From NCBI GenBank assembly GCA_030699125.1, contig JAUYKM010000014.1, forward strand, positions 1 through 55,736: a DNA stretch of 55,736 nucleotides. The letters run 5' to 3'. The notes under the pieces were generated by a model. That model did no database searches. It had not been told where the DNA came from and saw only the letters and a list, made by a program, of their open reading frames with translations. Origin of the DNA: Candidatus Daviesbacteria bacterium (GTDB taxonomy: Bacteria; Patescibacteriota; Microgenomatia; Daviesbacterales; UBA10151). Shown in pieces: positions 50,408 to 55,736 of the stretch. Numbering within the stretch: position 1 is the stretch's first letter; each line of letters starts with the position of its first letter. Made by a program: the position numbers and the translations under genes.

Positions 50408-50424
50408 CCTGAGCTTGTCGAAGG
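50408..50424. repeat. CTTCGAC/CTCAGGG-type repeat, copy 4
   Basis: CCTGAGCTTGTCGAAGG, the reverse complement of the core of the copy at 17710-17728. It lies between the target gene and TR. Confidence 0.7.
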
Positions 50425-50496
50425 ACTACTCCCGGATAAAATACAGTGGTAAGAGAAATCAAACCGCAGTGGAAAAGAAGGTATCAGACAAATAAA

Positions 50497-50617
50497 CCTG
50501 AGTCTTTCAACGAAGGCAGCATGTTGAATGCTAACTTCAACTCAGATGGTAACGCGAATGTCAACAACAACTGGAATCCTGAGAATCAGAATCCGAACTT
50601 GGGTGGACGTTCTGAGG
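50497..50617 (+). repeat. DGR template repeat (TR)
   Basis: The template for mutagenic retrohoming, with 37 adenines in 121 bp. Read in the VR frame it encodes an Asn-packed ladder (ANFNSDGNANVNNNWNPENQ), typical of TRs whose AAY codons are meant to be mutated. Nineteen of its 37 adenines differ in VR. It is on the same strand as the target and the RT. Confidence 0.96.
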
Positions 50618-50632
50618 TAGAGTCTTGTCTCT

Positions 50633-51055
50633 CTATATTGTTTTTAGGGATTTTCTCCACCCTCCAAGCATCCGACCGATCTCTTGGAGGGAAGATTCAA
50701 GCTGTAGATATTTTTTGTTATCTAGTGCTTGGATATCTTTTGCAAGCCTTATTAGGATTTTTAGGAGATCTAAGGAAACAATACTCTTTTCAATTATAGG
50801 CAACTTTCTCTCTTGGGTTAAGTTCCCTGCCATAATAATTAATTCAAATAGTTCCAGAGTGAGATTATCCAGCCTTTGACCCAAGCTGTAGCGGTCTTTT
50901 TTAGGGAAGAGTTTTAAGTACTGATACAATAACTTGTAGAAGTCGTAAATTTTTTGAAATATGGGGATATTAAAATCGTTACCTGTCCTGTCCTGTCCTG
51001 TCCTGTCCTGTCCTGTCCTGTCCTGTCCTGAGCCCTCGCTTGGGTAATTATTCAT
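50633..51055 (-). CDS. avd: DGR accessory protein Avd (four-helix bundle)
   Basis: A 140-residue protein. Residues about 30-140 match Avd proteins: LKLFPKKDRYSLGQRLDNLT, LELFELIIMAG, and SSLQEIGRMLGGWRKSL, a pattern found next to DGR RTs. Avd is a pentameric RNA/RT-binding partner required for mutagenic cDNA synthesis. Here it lies antisense between TR and RT. The N-terminus MNNYPSEGSGQDRTGQDRTG encodes three GQDRT units from the pentanucleotide tract and is not part of the fold; a change of one repeat unit would frameshift the gene. Confidence 0.88.
   Translation of the reverse strand: MNNYPSEGSGQDRTGQDRTGQDRTGNDFNIPIFQKIYDFYKLLYQYLKLFPKKDRYSLGQRLDNLTLELFELIIMAGNLTQERKLPIIEKSIVSLDLLKILIRLAKDIQALDNKKYLQLESSLQEIGRMLGGWRKSLKTI
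50982..51030. repeat. Pentanucleotide repeat CCTGT x 9.8
   Basis: Nine complete CCTGT units and a final CCTG. The tract lies 25 bp inside the avd coding region, between ATG and the folded domain, and 25 bp before the RT start codon. Five is not a multiple of three, so each gain or loss of a unit changes the avd frame. Such tracts are classic substrates for slipped-strand phase variation. Confidence 0.95.
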
Positions 51056-52078
51056 ATGTTGTATTCCCAGCTTATCTCAATTGAACACTTGTTACAAGCC
51101 TGGGAGGAGTTTAAAGTTGGTAAAAGAAACAAATCTGATGTCCAAAACTTTGAAAGAAATCTTGAGAACAGTCTGTTTTCCCTTCACCGCGACTTGAAAG
51201 AGAGAGTTTACCAGCATGCCAGCTATACGGCTTTTAATATTTATGATCCAAAATTCCGCCATATCCATAAAGCTAGAGTTCGAGATAGAATCGTTCATCA
51301 TGCAGTAGTTTCTTTAATTGAGCCTCTTTTTGATAAAACTTTTATCTATGACTCTTATTCTTGTCGGGATAATAAGGGTAGTCATAAAGCAGTTACCAGA
51401 TTGGCCATTTTCATAAGAAAGATCAGCAAAAACTATACTGGGAACTGTTTTGTTTTAAAACTAGACGTAAAGAAGTTTTTTGCCAATGTTAACCAAACTA
51501 TTTTATTTGATTGCATCAAAAAGAGAGTGGAGGATCCGGATCTCCTCTGCTTGATTAAAAATATTCTTGGTAGTTTTTCCAATAATACTGGTATTCCAAT
51601 TGGTAATCTAACTTCACAAATATTTGCCAATATTTATCTAAATGAGCTGGATCAATTTGTAAAGCATGTCCTAAAAGAAAAGTACTACATCCGTTATTGT
51701 GATGATTTTACTATTGTTTCACCCACCAAAAGGCATCTAGAAAACCTAATCCCTCAAATAGAAACCTTTCTTAATGAAAAACTCAGATTATCATTGCACG
51801 AAGGTAAAATAGTTATCAGAAAATATACTCAAGGGGTAGATTTCCTCGGTTATATTATCATGCCCCATGTGATTTTACCTCGGACAAAAACTAGAAGAAG
51901 GGTTTTTAAAAAACTTAGAGAAAAGATTAATAATCTACAAACGGGGATAGTTTCGGAAGGATCATTTAATCAGTCACTGCAATCATACTTAGGATATTTA
52001 GGTCATGCCAATAGTTATAAACTCACTCAAAAACTAAAAAATCAAATTTGGATTTGGGAATCAAAGAGTAATAATTAG
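51056..52078 (+). CDS. DGR reverse transcriptase
   Basis: A 340-residue RT. The first catalytic Asp is in VLKLDVKKFFANV (residue 137). GIPIGNLTSQIFANIYLNEL is the motif-4 form characteristic of DGR and retron-like RTs (SQ instead of the QGxxxSP of group II introns). YIRYCDDF holds the catalytic YCDD (214-217). No maturase or endonuclease domain follows. Its ATG is divergent from avd with no space between (CATATG). A TAATTA box 5 nt before the ATG could be its -10, which would place the -35 inside the repeat tract. Confidence 0.95.
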   Translation: MLYSQLISIEHLLQAWEEFKVGKRNKSDVQNFERNLENSLFSLHRDLKERVYQHASYTAFNIYDPKFRHIHKARVRDRIVHHAVVSLIEPLFDKTFIYDSYSCRDNKGSHKAVTRLAIFIRKISKNYTGNCFVLKLDVKKFFANVNQTILFDCIKKRVEDPDLLCLIKNILGSFSNNTGIPIGNLTSQIFANIYLNELDQFVKHVLKEKYYIRYCDDFTIVSPTKRHLENLIPQIETFLNEKLRLSLHEGKIVIRKYTQGVDFLGYIIMPHVILPRTKTRRRVFKKLREKINNLQTGIVSEGSFNQSLQSYLGYLGHANSYKLTQKLKNQIWIWESKSNN

Positions 52079-52129
52079 GTGCTATTTCGAAGGTATTTTA
52101 ACAGAATGCTCTTTTAGCCATTTGGAGAT

Positions 52130-52249
52130 TTATCTTTTGGCAAGTTCTCTGAGAACATCTGCATGTTCCTTCATAAACTTCTCAACTTCATTTTTGAATT
52201 TAGGAGTAATTTCACTCTGTTTTGTTTTAAACTTAGATTTCCCCTTCAT
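52130..52249 (-). CDS. Tiny lysine-rich protein B of a two-gene pair
   Basis: A 39-residue frame, MKGKSKFKTKQSEITPKFKN followed by EVEKFMKEHADVLRELAKR. Its ATG overlaps the stop of the upstream tiny gene (ATGA). The end EV-KF-KEHADVLRELAK resembles PEVAKLIKELSKKYVGVWKDLAK of its partner, suggesting duplication. No function is recognised. Coding status is tentative. Confidence 0.4.
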   Translation of the reverse strand: MKGKSKFKTKQSEITPKFKNEVEKFMKEHADVLRELAKR

Positions 52250-52380
52250 ACTTTTGCCAAATCTTTCCATACACCAACGTATTTTTTAGAAAGCTCCTTA
52301 ATAAGCTTGGCAACTTCTGGTCTAACTTGTCGGCTTTGTCTTATTGTTAGTTTCAGGCTTTTCCTTGATGTAATTTTCAT
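52246..52380 (-). CDS. Tiny lysine-rich protein A of a two-gene pair
   Basis: A 44-residue frame, MKITSRKSLKLTIRQSRQVR followed by PEVAKLIKELSKKYVGVWKD and LAKV. It is basic and helical, with an overlap to the next tiny frame. It starts next to the putative tsaD fragment. Could be a small DNA-binding regulator; this is only a guess. Confidence 0.4.
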   Translation of the reverse strand: MKITSRKSLKLTIRQSRQVRPEVAKLIKELSKKYVGVWKDLAKV

Positions 52381-52389
52381 GAACTAATC

Positions 52390-52458
52390 TTATCACTTTG
52401 TAATGACATAATAAATTGTAGTCTTATTACAGGAAGTCTCAATGTCAGGAATAATGAT
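52390..52458 (-). pseudogene. Putative fragment of a second tsaD 5' end
   Basis: On the minus strand the frame reads IIIPDIETSCNKTTIYYVIT, close to the TsaD start MIILGIETSCDETAAAVLTN. At DNA level about 24 of 35 bases match tsaD around the IETSC codons. The initiator ATG is now ATC. If real, the DGR cassette lies between an intact tsaD 5' end and this decayed copy in the same orientation. Confidence 0.4.
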
Positions 52459-52495
52459 AAGGCTATTTTAAGAGATATGTGGTAAAATTTTGACC

Positions 52496-52843
52496 ATGAC
52501 GCCGGATAGATTTGTGCCAATTAAGCTTGCTGAATATAAACACTCAGATTTACAGGAAGCGAAGCAATTGCTGGTGAGTATAAATCCAGGTACTGATATT
52601 GAGGAAAGAATAAGGATTGCTCTTACTATGATAGATCAGATGCCCAATAAAGCTGATACTCCAGAATTTGAAGAACTTGCAAAAGGAATCATACAAATGA
52701 GACTTCTGGCTTATAAATTTTGGTACATTAATTGTGTAGAAGAAGGCAAAGTTTTGAGAGGAAATATTTCTGTTTGGCAAAGAACTCCAGATCCTGATTT
52801 TAATAAACTATCTTTTGAAGCCACTTTTGGCGGAAGAAGTTAA
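52496..52843 (+). CDS. Hypothetical protein before the Cas4-like nuclease
   Basis: A 115-residue, mostly helical, acidic protein I do not recognise. The ATG at 52496 is chosen over a TTG at 52490 because a TAAAAT -10 box (52483-52488) lies exactly 7 nt upstream. It ends 2 nt before the nuclease gene, so the two form an operon. Confidence 0.6.
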   Translation: MTPDRFVPIKLAEYKHSDLQEAKQLLVSINPGTDIEERIRIALTMIDQMPNKADTPEFEELAKGIIQMRLLAYKFWYINCVEEGKVLRGNISVWQRTPDPDFNKLSFEATFGGRS

Positions 52844-52845
52844 AG

Positions 52846-53709
52846 ATGATTTCCAAGCCGCAGTTTAAGTACATCAAAAATCCCATATATATTTCCTATA
52901 CTTCTTTAAGGGATTTTTTGAAGTGTCCCCGCTCATATTATTTAAAAAATATTTACAAAAATAAAGATGATAGGCGGATTCAGGTAGCCTCACCTTACCT
53001 TTCTCTAGGCTCAACAGTGCATGATAGTGTGAAATGGTTTTTGGAAACGGCAGAAAAGCCTGCTTTGGATGAGCTGATTAGAAAATACAGGGATCTTTGG
53101 CCTAAATTTTCCGGCAAAAGAGGGGGTTTTAGCTCCCGTGAAGAAGAGGGCAATTTTGGTAAGCGTGGCTTGAAAATGCTGGAAAATTTCTACCGAAATT
53201 GGCAGGTTTTGGGGAAAAAAGCTCCGGAGATAACCTTTCCAAAGTATAACCTGCTGGACAATATTGTTTTGATCGGAAACTTTGATTATATAGGAGAACG
53301 CAAGGATGGCTCGCTTCATGTTGTTGATTTTAAAACCGGGGCAAATGATGAAGATGACCCAACTCAACTTTATATATATTCAATTCTGGCAGAAGTAAAT
53401 TTTGAAAAGAGCGTTTCAGCAGCAGGATTTTGGTATCTGGATAGGGAGGATCAACCAAGAGATATTGTTTTAGATCCGCTGGAGCCAAAGCTGGATTGGC
53501 TAAAGGAAAAAGCTAAAGAGTTAAAAAAGACTATAGAGTTGGGTGAGTGGACTTGCGTTAAAAATGATGCACCAGACGTGGGCTCATCACCCAAGAATGG
53601 TGCGTTATGTAGAGACTGCAAAGACTATCAGGCCATAATAGATGGAAAAGGTGAATTCCAATTTACAGATTATAGGTACAAAAAGGATGTTTATTATTTG
53701 AATAAATAG
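52846..53709 (+). CDS. PD-(D/E)XK nuclease, Cas4/RecB-like, with potential 4Fe-4S cysteines
   Basis: A 287-residue protein. YISYTSLRDFLKCPRSYYLK at the start and a core GNFDYIGERKDGSLHVVDFKTG (catalytic D and DFK) are the RecB/Cas4 nuclease motifs, and QLYIYSIL the QhxxY-type motif. Four cysteines stand in the Cas4/AddB arrangement: Cys27 near the N-terminus and Cys237, Cys255, Cys258 at the C-terminus, probably ligating an Fe-S cluster. No CRISPR or Cas gene is in the window, so a DNA-repair or end-processing role is more likely. Confidence 0.8.
   Translation: MISKPQFKYIKNPIYISYTSLRDFLKCPRSYYLKNIYKNKDDRRIQVASPYLSLGSTVHDSVKWFLETAEKPALDELIRKYRDLWPKFSGKRGGFSSREEEGNFGKRGLKMLENFYRNWQVLGKKAPEITFPKYNLLDNIVLIGNFDYIGERKDGSLHVVDFKTGANDEDDPTQLYIYSILAEVNFEKSVSAAGFWYLDREDQPRDIVLDPLEPKLDWLKEKAKELKKTIELGEWTCVKNDAPDVGSSPKNGALCRDCKDYQAIIDGKGEFQFTDYRYKKDVYYLNK
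53639..53690. repeat. Partial duplication, copy A (3' end of the nuclease gene)
   Basis: This segment reappears, diverged and interrupted, at 54473-54550. The shared core TTTACAGATTATAGGTA is exact; the sequences on both sides (GATGG-AAAG-GA-TTCCA, AAAAAGGATGT) also match. Confidence 0.75.
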
Positions 53710-53770
53710 GATGTCCTTTTACGAGATGACTCTAGAAAAAGACGTATATTTTCTATCTAAATAGCCACAG

Positions 53771-53812
53771 AATGTAATGTAATTTGACAAATGTAATGTA
53801 ATATGGTATAAT
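53771..53812 (+). promoter_or_regulatory. vapBC promoter with direct-repeat operator
   Basis: TTGACA (53784-53789), 17-bp spacer and TATAAT (53807-53812) are a near-consensus promoter, 6 nt from the ATG (leaderless). AATGTAATGTAAT is present at about 53771-53783 and again at 53790-53802, one copy on each side of the -35 box. These repeats are a likely operator for autorepression by the antitoxin complex. Confidence 0.7.
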
Positions 53813-53818
53813 TAATGT

Positions 53819-54073
53819 ATGACTTATACAGTTTCCATTACCTCCCAGGGACAAATCAGTATTCCGGCCAAGTTTCGAAAAGAAATGGGTTTAAATAAAG
53901 GTGGTAAAGTTATTCTCTCCAAAGAGTCTGATAGGCTAATACTTGAGCCTGTTGTGGATTTTTTAAGTCTTAAAGGATCTCTTAAAAGCAACAAAAAACC
54001 GCTTTCAAATAAGGAGCTGGATGAGTTTGTAGCCAAAACAGTAGCAAAGGAATATGCACAAAAGCTTAAATGA
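53819..54073 (+). CDS. vapB: AbrB/MazE-type antitoxin (VapB)
   Basis: An 84-residue protein. A swapped-hairpin AbrB DNA-binding domain opens it: VSITSQGQISIPAKFRKEMG, with LNKGGKVILSKESDRLILEP. The C-terminus (about 50-84) is the toxin-binding tail. It neutralises the PIN-domain toxin encoded downstream, with which it overlaps by 4 nt, and represses its own promoter (family knowledge). Confidence 0.88.
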   Translation: MTYTVSITSQGQISIPAKFRKEMGLNKGGKVILSKESDRLILEPVVDFLSLKGSLKSNKKPLSNKELDEFVAKTVAKEYAQKLK

Positions 54074-54453
54074 AACTAGTTGTTGCTGACACAAATGCTT
54101 TTCTCAGATTTCTTCTCAATGATATTTCAGAGCAGGTAAAAAAATTTGAAAAAATCCTAAAGCAAGCACAAAAATCTGAAATTATAATTGTTGTTCCACA
54201 AATAATAATTTTCGAGCTAAATTTTATCCTGAGTAAGTATTATCTTTTTCCAAAGCAGGATGTTGTTGAAAAGCTTCAATCAATCATAAAAACTCCTTAT
54301 TTTAAAATTCAGGATATTGAGATTTTTAGAGAAGCTATAAAGCTTTATGCTAAATCTAATCTATCTTTAGCTGACTCATTTGTTTACTACTACTGCGAAG
54401 CTTGGAAAGCTGATCTTTTTACCTTCGATAAAAAATTAAGCAATTTAAAGTAA
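54070..54453 (+). CDS. vapC: PIN-domain toxin (VapC)
   Basis: A 127-residue PIN protein. The first catalytic Asp is in VVADTNAFLRFLL (Asp7), the Glu in IIIFELNFIL, and the later acidic pair in LADSFVYYYCEAWKADLFTF (Asp near 103) followed by DKKL. All acidic residues of the RNase site seem intact. VapC toxins cleave tRNA or rRNA. With vapB it forms a complete type II module. Confidence 0.88.
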   Translation: MKLVVADTNAFLRFLLNDISEQVKKFEKILKQAQKSEIIIVVPQIIIFELNFILSKYYLFPKQDVVEKLQSIIKTPYFKIQDIEIFREAIKLYAKSNLSLADSFVYYYCEAWKADLFTFDKKLSNLK

Positions 54454-54472
54454 AGGATTATTAAGCTCTTCA

Positions 54473-54550
54473 GGATGGTAAAGACGAGTTCCATTTACAG
54501 ATTATAGGTATAAGCGAAGTTTGCGGGCTAATCGCTCTTAAAAAGGATGT
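54473..54550. repeat. Partial duplication, copy B (interrupted)
   Basis: A copy of the nuclease gene's 3' end, diverged and carrying about 28 extra bases (AAGCGAAGTTTGCGGGCTAA and on) before AAAAAGGATGT. The vapBC pair lies exactly between copies A and B, as after insertion between duplicated ends. Confidence 0.7.
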
Positions 54551-54557
54551 AATCCCT

Positions 54558-54660
54558 AGGTGTCAACCTAATACACCTCCCAGGTGTCGGAGATAAAATC
54601 TCCAAAAGTTAAGCAGTTTTTAAAGTTTGAGCCCGAACTTTAGAACTTTTCCAGGTTCTA
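54558..54660. other. Array of consecutive perfect hairpins
   Basis: Four stems in a row: ACACCT/AGGTGT (54573-54587), GGAGAT/ATCTCC (54589-54603), TAAAGTT/AACTTTA (54621-54642) and TAGAAC/GTTCTA (54641-54660). AGGTGT at 54558-54563 can pair with the same ACACCT, giving an alternative first stem. No gene lies in the 247 bp between vapC and the methyltransferase apart from this and the duplicate. Confidence 0.7.
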
Positions 54661-54665
54661 AAATC

Positions 54666-54694
54666 TTGAAATCATTATCTAAAGTACTTATACT
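54666..54694 (+). promoter_or_regulatory. Promoter of the methyltransferase gene
   Basis: TTGAAA (54666-54671), 17-bp spacer, TATACT (54689-54694), then 6 nt to the ATG at 54701. Near-consensus and leaderless. Confidence 0.68.
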
Positions 54695-54700
54695 AAGTTC

Positions 54701-55513
54701 ATGGATGAAGTAAAGGAGCAACCACAGACAGGGCAAAGTGTATCAGAAGATAGAGACTTAGCGCACAAGGTGATAGATGCGAGAAGAGATTCTTATGAGG
54801 CTGCTAAAAGGTATGGGGGTTATAAATTAGATAGATCTGTTCATGATTACGAATATGAGCTCCCGAAATTTCAAGCTAAAACATTTAGGGAACATTTATT
54901 GGATAGATTAACCACATCACAAGATGTTTCTATCTTAGATGTTGGCTGTGGTAGAGGAGTTGCTTTGGCCGAGCTTGTCAGGGATAATTCTGGGCTAAAG
55001 GCAGCCGGTATATCTGCTCAAGATTTCAGAGAAGAAATTTCTGATCCACAGCTCAGAGACTCTATTAGAAAAGTTGACTATAAAACTGGAGATGTACAAA
55101 AACTGCGATCAATTTTCCAGGGGCAGGAATTCGACGTTGTGATTTCAGATGGAGTATTTTTTTATTTAGGTGATCCGCTTAACGCTCTTCGTCAATGCTA
55201 TGGAATACTAAAACCCGATGGGATTCTTTTTATAAACTTTACGGGACTACATTTACCGCAAAGTGATGTTGCAAGATTGGAAAAGTATTGGAAAGATATT
55301 GGGGTAGAAGCTGAAGCTAGTATAGACGGAAGAACTAAAGACTTAGTATTTGCGATACAAAAAGGGCTCATTGATAAACTTCCAATGCCTTTCAAGTATA
55401 GCCAACGTACAGAATCAGGTATGTCATCAAGTATGTCTGCCACGTCCTCTGGATGGGATTATGTTCTTGATGAAAGCATATTGAATAGATCTCTTGTTCC
55501 AAGAAATGGTTAA
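54701..55513 (+). CDS. Class I SAM-dependent methyltransferase
   Basis: A 270-residue protein. Motif I is VSILDVGCGRGVALAEL (about 76-92); motif IV region is FDVVISDGVFFYLGDPLNAL, followed by ILKPDGILFINF, the Methyltransf_11/25 pattern. It has an extra N-terminal helical part (1-65) and a Ser-rich C-terminal stretch. The substrate is unknown. It stands alone behind its own promoter, next to an insertion element. Confidence 0.78.
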   Translation: MDEVKEQPQTGQSVSEDRDLAHKVIDARRDSYEAAKRYGGYKLDRSVHDYEYELPKFQAKTFREHLLDRLTTSQDVSILDVGCGRGVALAELVRDNSGLKAAGISAQDFREEISDPQLRDSIRKVDYKTGDVQKLRSIFQGQEFDVVISDGVFFYLGDPLNALRQCYGILKPDGILFINFTGLHLPQSDVARLEKYWKDIGVEAEASIDGRTKDLVFAIQKGLIDKLPMPFKYSQRTESGMSSSMSATSSGWDYVLDESILNRSLVPRNG

Positions 55514-55592
55514 TTAGGAGTATTTTTTTAAAATGTAGGGGGATTAAATGGTATTCCGAAAAAAAGCTAAATTAATCCTAATTTCTCGGTAA

Positions 55593-55620
55593 TGTCGGTA
55601 TGTACACTTAAATATCCGAC
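55593..55620. repeat. Probable terminal inverted repeat of the insertion element
   Basis: TGTCGGTATGTACACTTAAA begins at 55593 and CCGACA closes at 55616-55621; TGTCGG is a common end of IS481-type elements. It lies just beyond the transposase stop codon, as expected for an element's end. Confidence 0.5.
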
Positions 55621-55736
55621 ACTTGATACTGTTTCAAAAACTCATTCGGTGTCTTCATGTTTAAACTCATATGAGGCCTCTTAGTATGATAATACACCAA
55701 ATAATCTGTTAGTTCTCTACTTAGGTTTGGTAACTC
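55608..55736 (-). CDS. IS481/IS3-type transposase C-terminus, cut by window
   Basis: The minus strand reads ELPNLSRELTDYLVYYHTKR and PHMSLNMKTPNEFLKQYQ to a stop at 55608. YHTKRPHMSL-x-x-TP is the C-terminal end of the DDE integrase core, with the YNxxRPHxxL motif. The rest of the gene lies outside the window. Confidence 0.82.
   Translation of the reverse strand, partial: ELPNLSRELTDYLVYYHTKRPHMSLNMKTPNEFLKQYQVSDI

Noticed and set aside
50446-50799. 117-codon plus-strand frame running through the template repeat
   Set aside because: The frame is open because TR must stay readable once copied into VR. Upstream and downstream residues show no relation to the target protein, and the 3' part is antisense to avd. 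It is best seen as the TR RNA, not a gene.
50982-51030. CCTGT tract as an assembly artefact
   Set aside because: The 9.8 units are exact, lie in a frame that joins the ATG to Avd, and are flanked by unique sequence. An error in unit number cannot be excluded, but the tract itself seems genuine.
49352-52078. RT as part of a retron or group II intron
   Set aside because: There is no maturase or HNH domain and no msr/msd structure. The TR/VR adenine pattern and Avd identify a DGR.
52846-53709. Cas4-like nuclease as evidence of a CRISPR system
   Set aside because: No repeat-spacer array and no cas1, cas2 or effector genes are in the window. RecB-family single-domain nucleases with Fe-S cysteines also occur outside CRISPR.

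Overview
The window looks like a chromosomal segment of a Candidate Phyla Radiation (Patescibacteria) bacterium, probably of the Microgenomates type; that placement is inference from gene content, not from a computed tree. The signs are AT-rich DNA with compact overlapping operons, a core block dnaN / dnaA / rpmH / rnpA / yidD / yidC / jag, a relaxase-less type IV secretion (T4SS)-like cluster with several tandem pilin-like genes, DUF4012 and PrgI proteins, an archaeal-style CoA biosynthesis fusion, and a diversity-generating retroelement (DGR). TGA and TAA both act as stops. Many genes have a -10 box only 6-8 nt before the start codon, which points to leaderless mRNAs.

Layout. 1-5.6 kb: surface-polysaccharide genes (glycosyltransferases, a deacetylase, a methyltransferase). 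5.6-6.25 kb: decayed methyltransferase and GIY-YIG remnants, then two tRNA-Ser genes. 6.3-12.3 kb: comF, the tmRNA gene ssrA facing smpB, a phosphatase-like/propeller membrane protein, a PH-domain membrane protein and a SpoIID-type protein. 12.4-32.1 kb: the T4SS-like apparatus, with six VirB2-like domains, VirB6/TrbL, PrgI, a split VirB4, a two-peptidase protein and three very large unrecognised proteins. It is interrupted by a PPAT/dephospho-CoA-kinase fusion, a short Phd-like antitoxin and a probable riboswitch-type leader. 32.2-33.5 kb: a MntA/HepT pair and an Ig-like lipo/membrane protein. 33.5-38.7 kb: the replication-origin core. 38.7-44.6 kb: O-antigen ligase, flippase, RNase H and an SDR-DUF4012 fusion. 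44.6-49.3 kb: ribosomal protein bL25, ValRS, a hypothetical gene and TsaD.

49.3-55.7 kb is the accessory and most interesting part. It holds a complete DGR: target gene with a 3' variable repeat (VR), template repeat (TR), an Avd accessory gene on the opposite strand, and a reverse transcriptase. VR and TR differ at 19 positions over 121 bp, and every one is an adenine in TR. The avd gene carries a pentanucleotide tract (9.8 copies of CCTGT) just after its start codon, so slippage would switch it on and off: a possible phase-variable mutagenesis system. The DGR block is followed by what looks like a fragment of the tsaD 5' end, two tiny tandem genes, a Cas4/RecB-like nuclease, a VapBC pair lying between two copies of the nuclease 3' end, a hairpin array, a methyltransferase, and the edge of an IS481-like element.

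Several small repeat families invade coding sequences in frame (valS, coaD fusion, rnpA, O-antigen ligase, tsaD, comF). They are listed because they explain odd insertions in otherwise conserved proteins.
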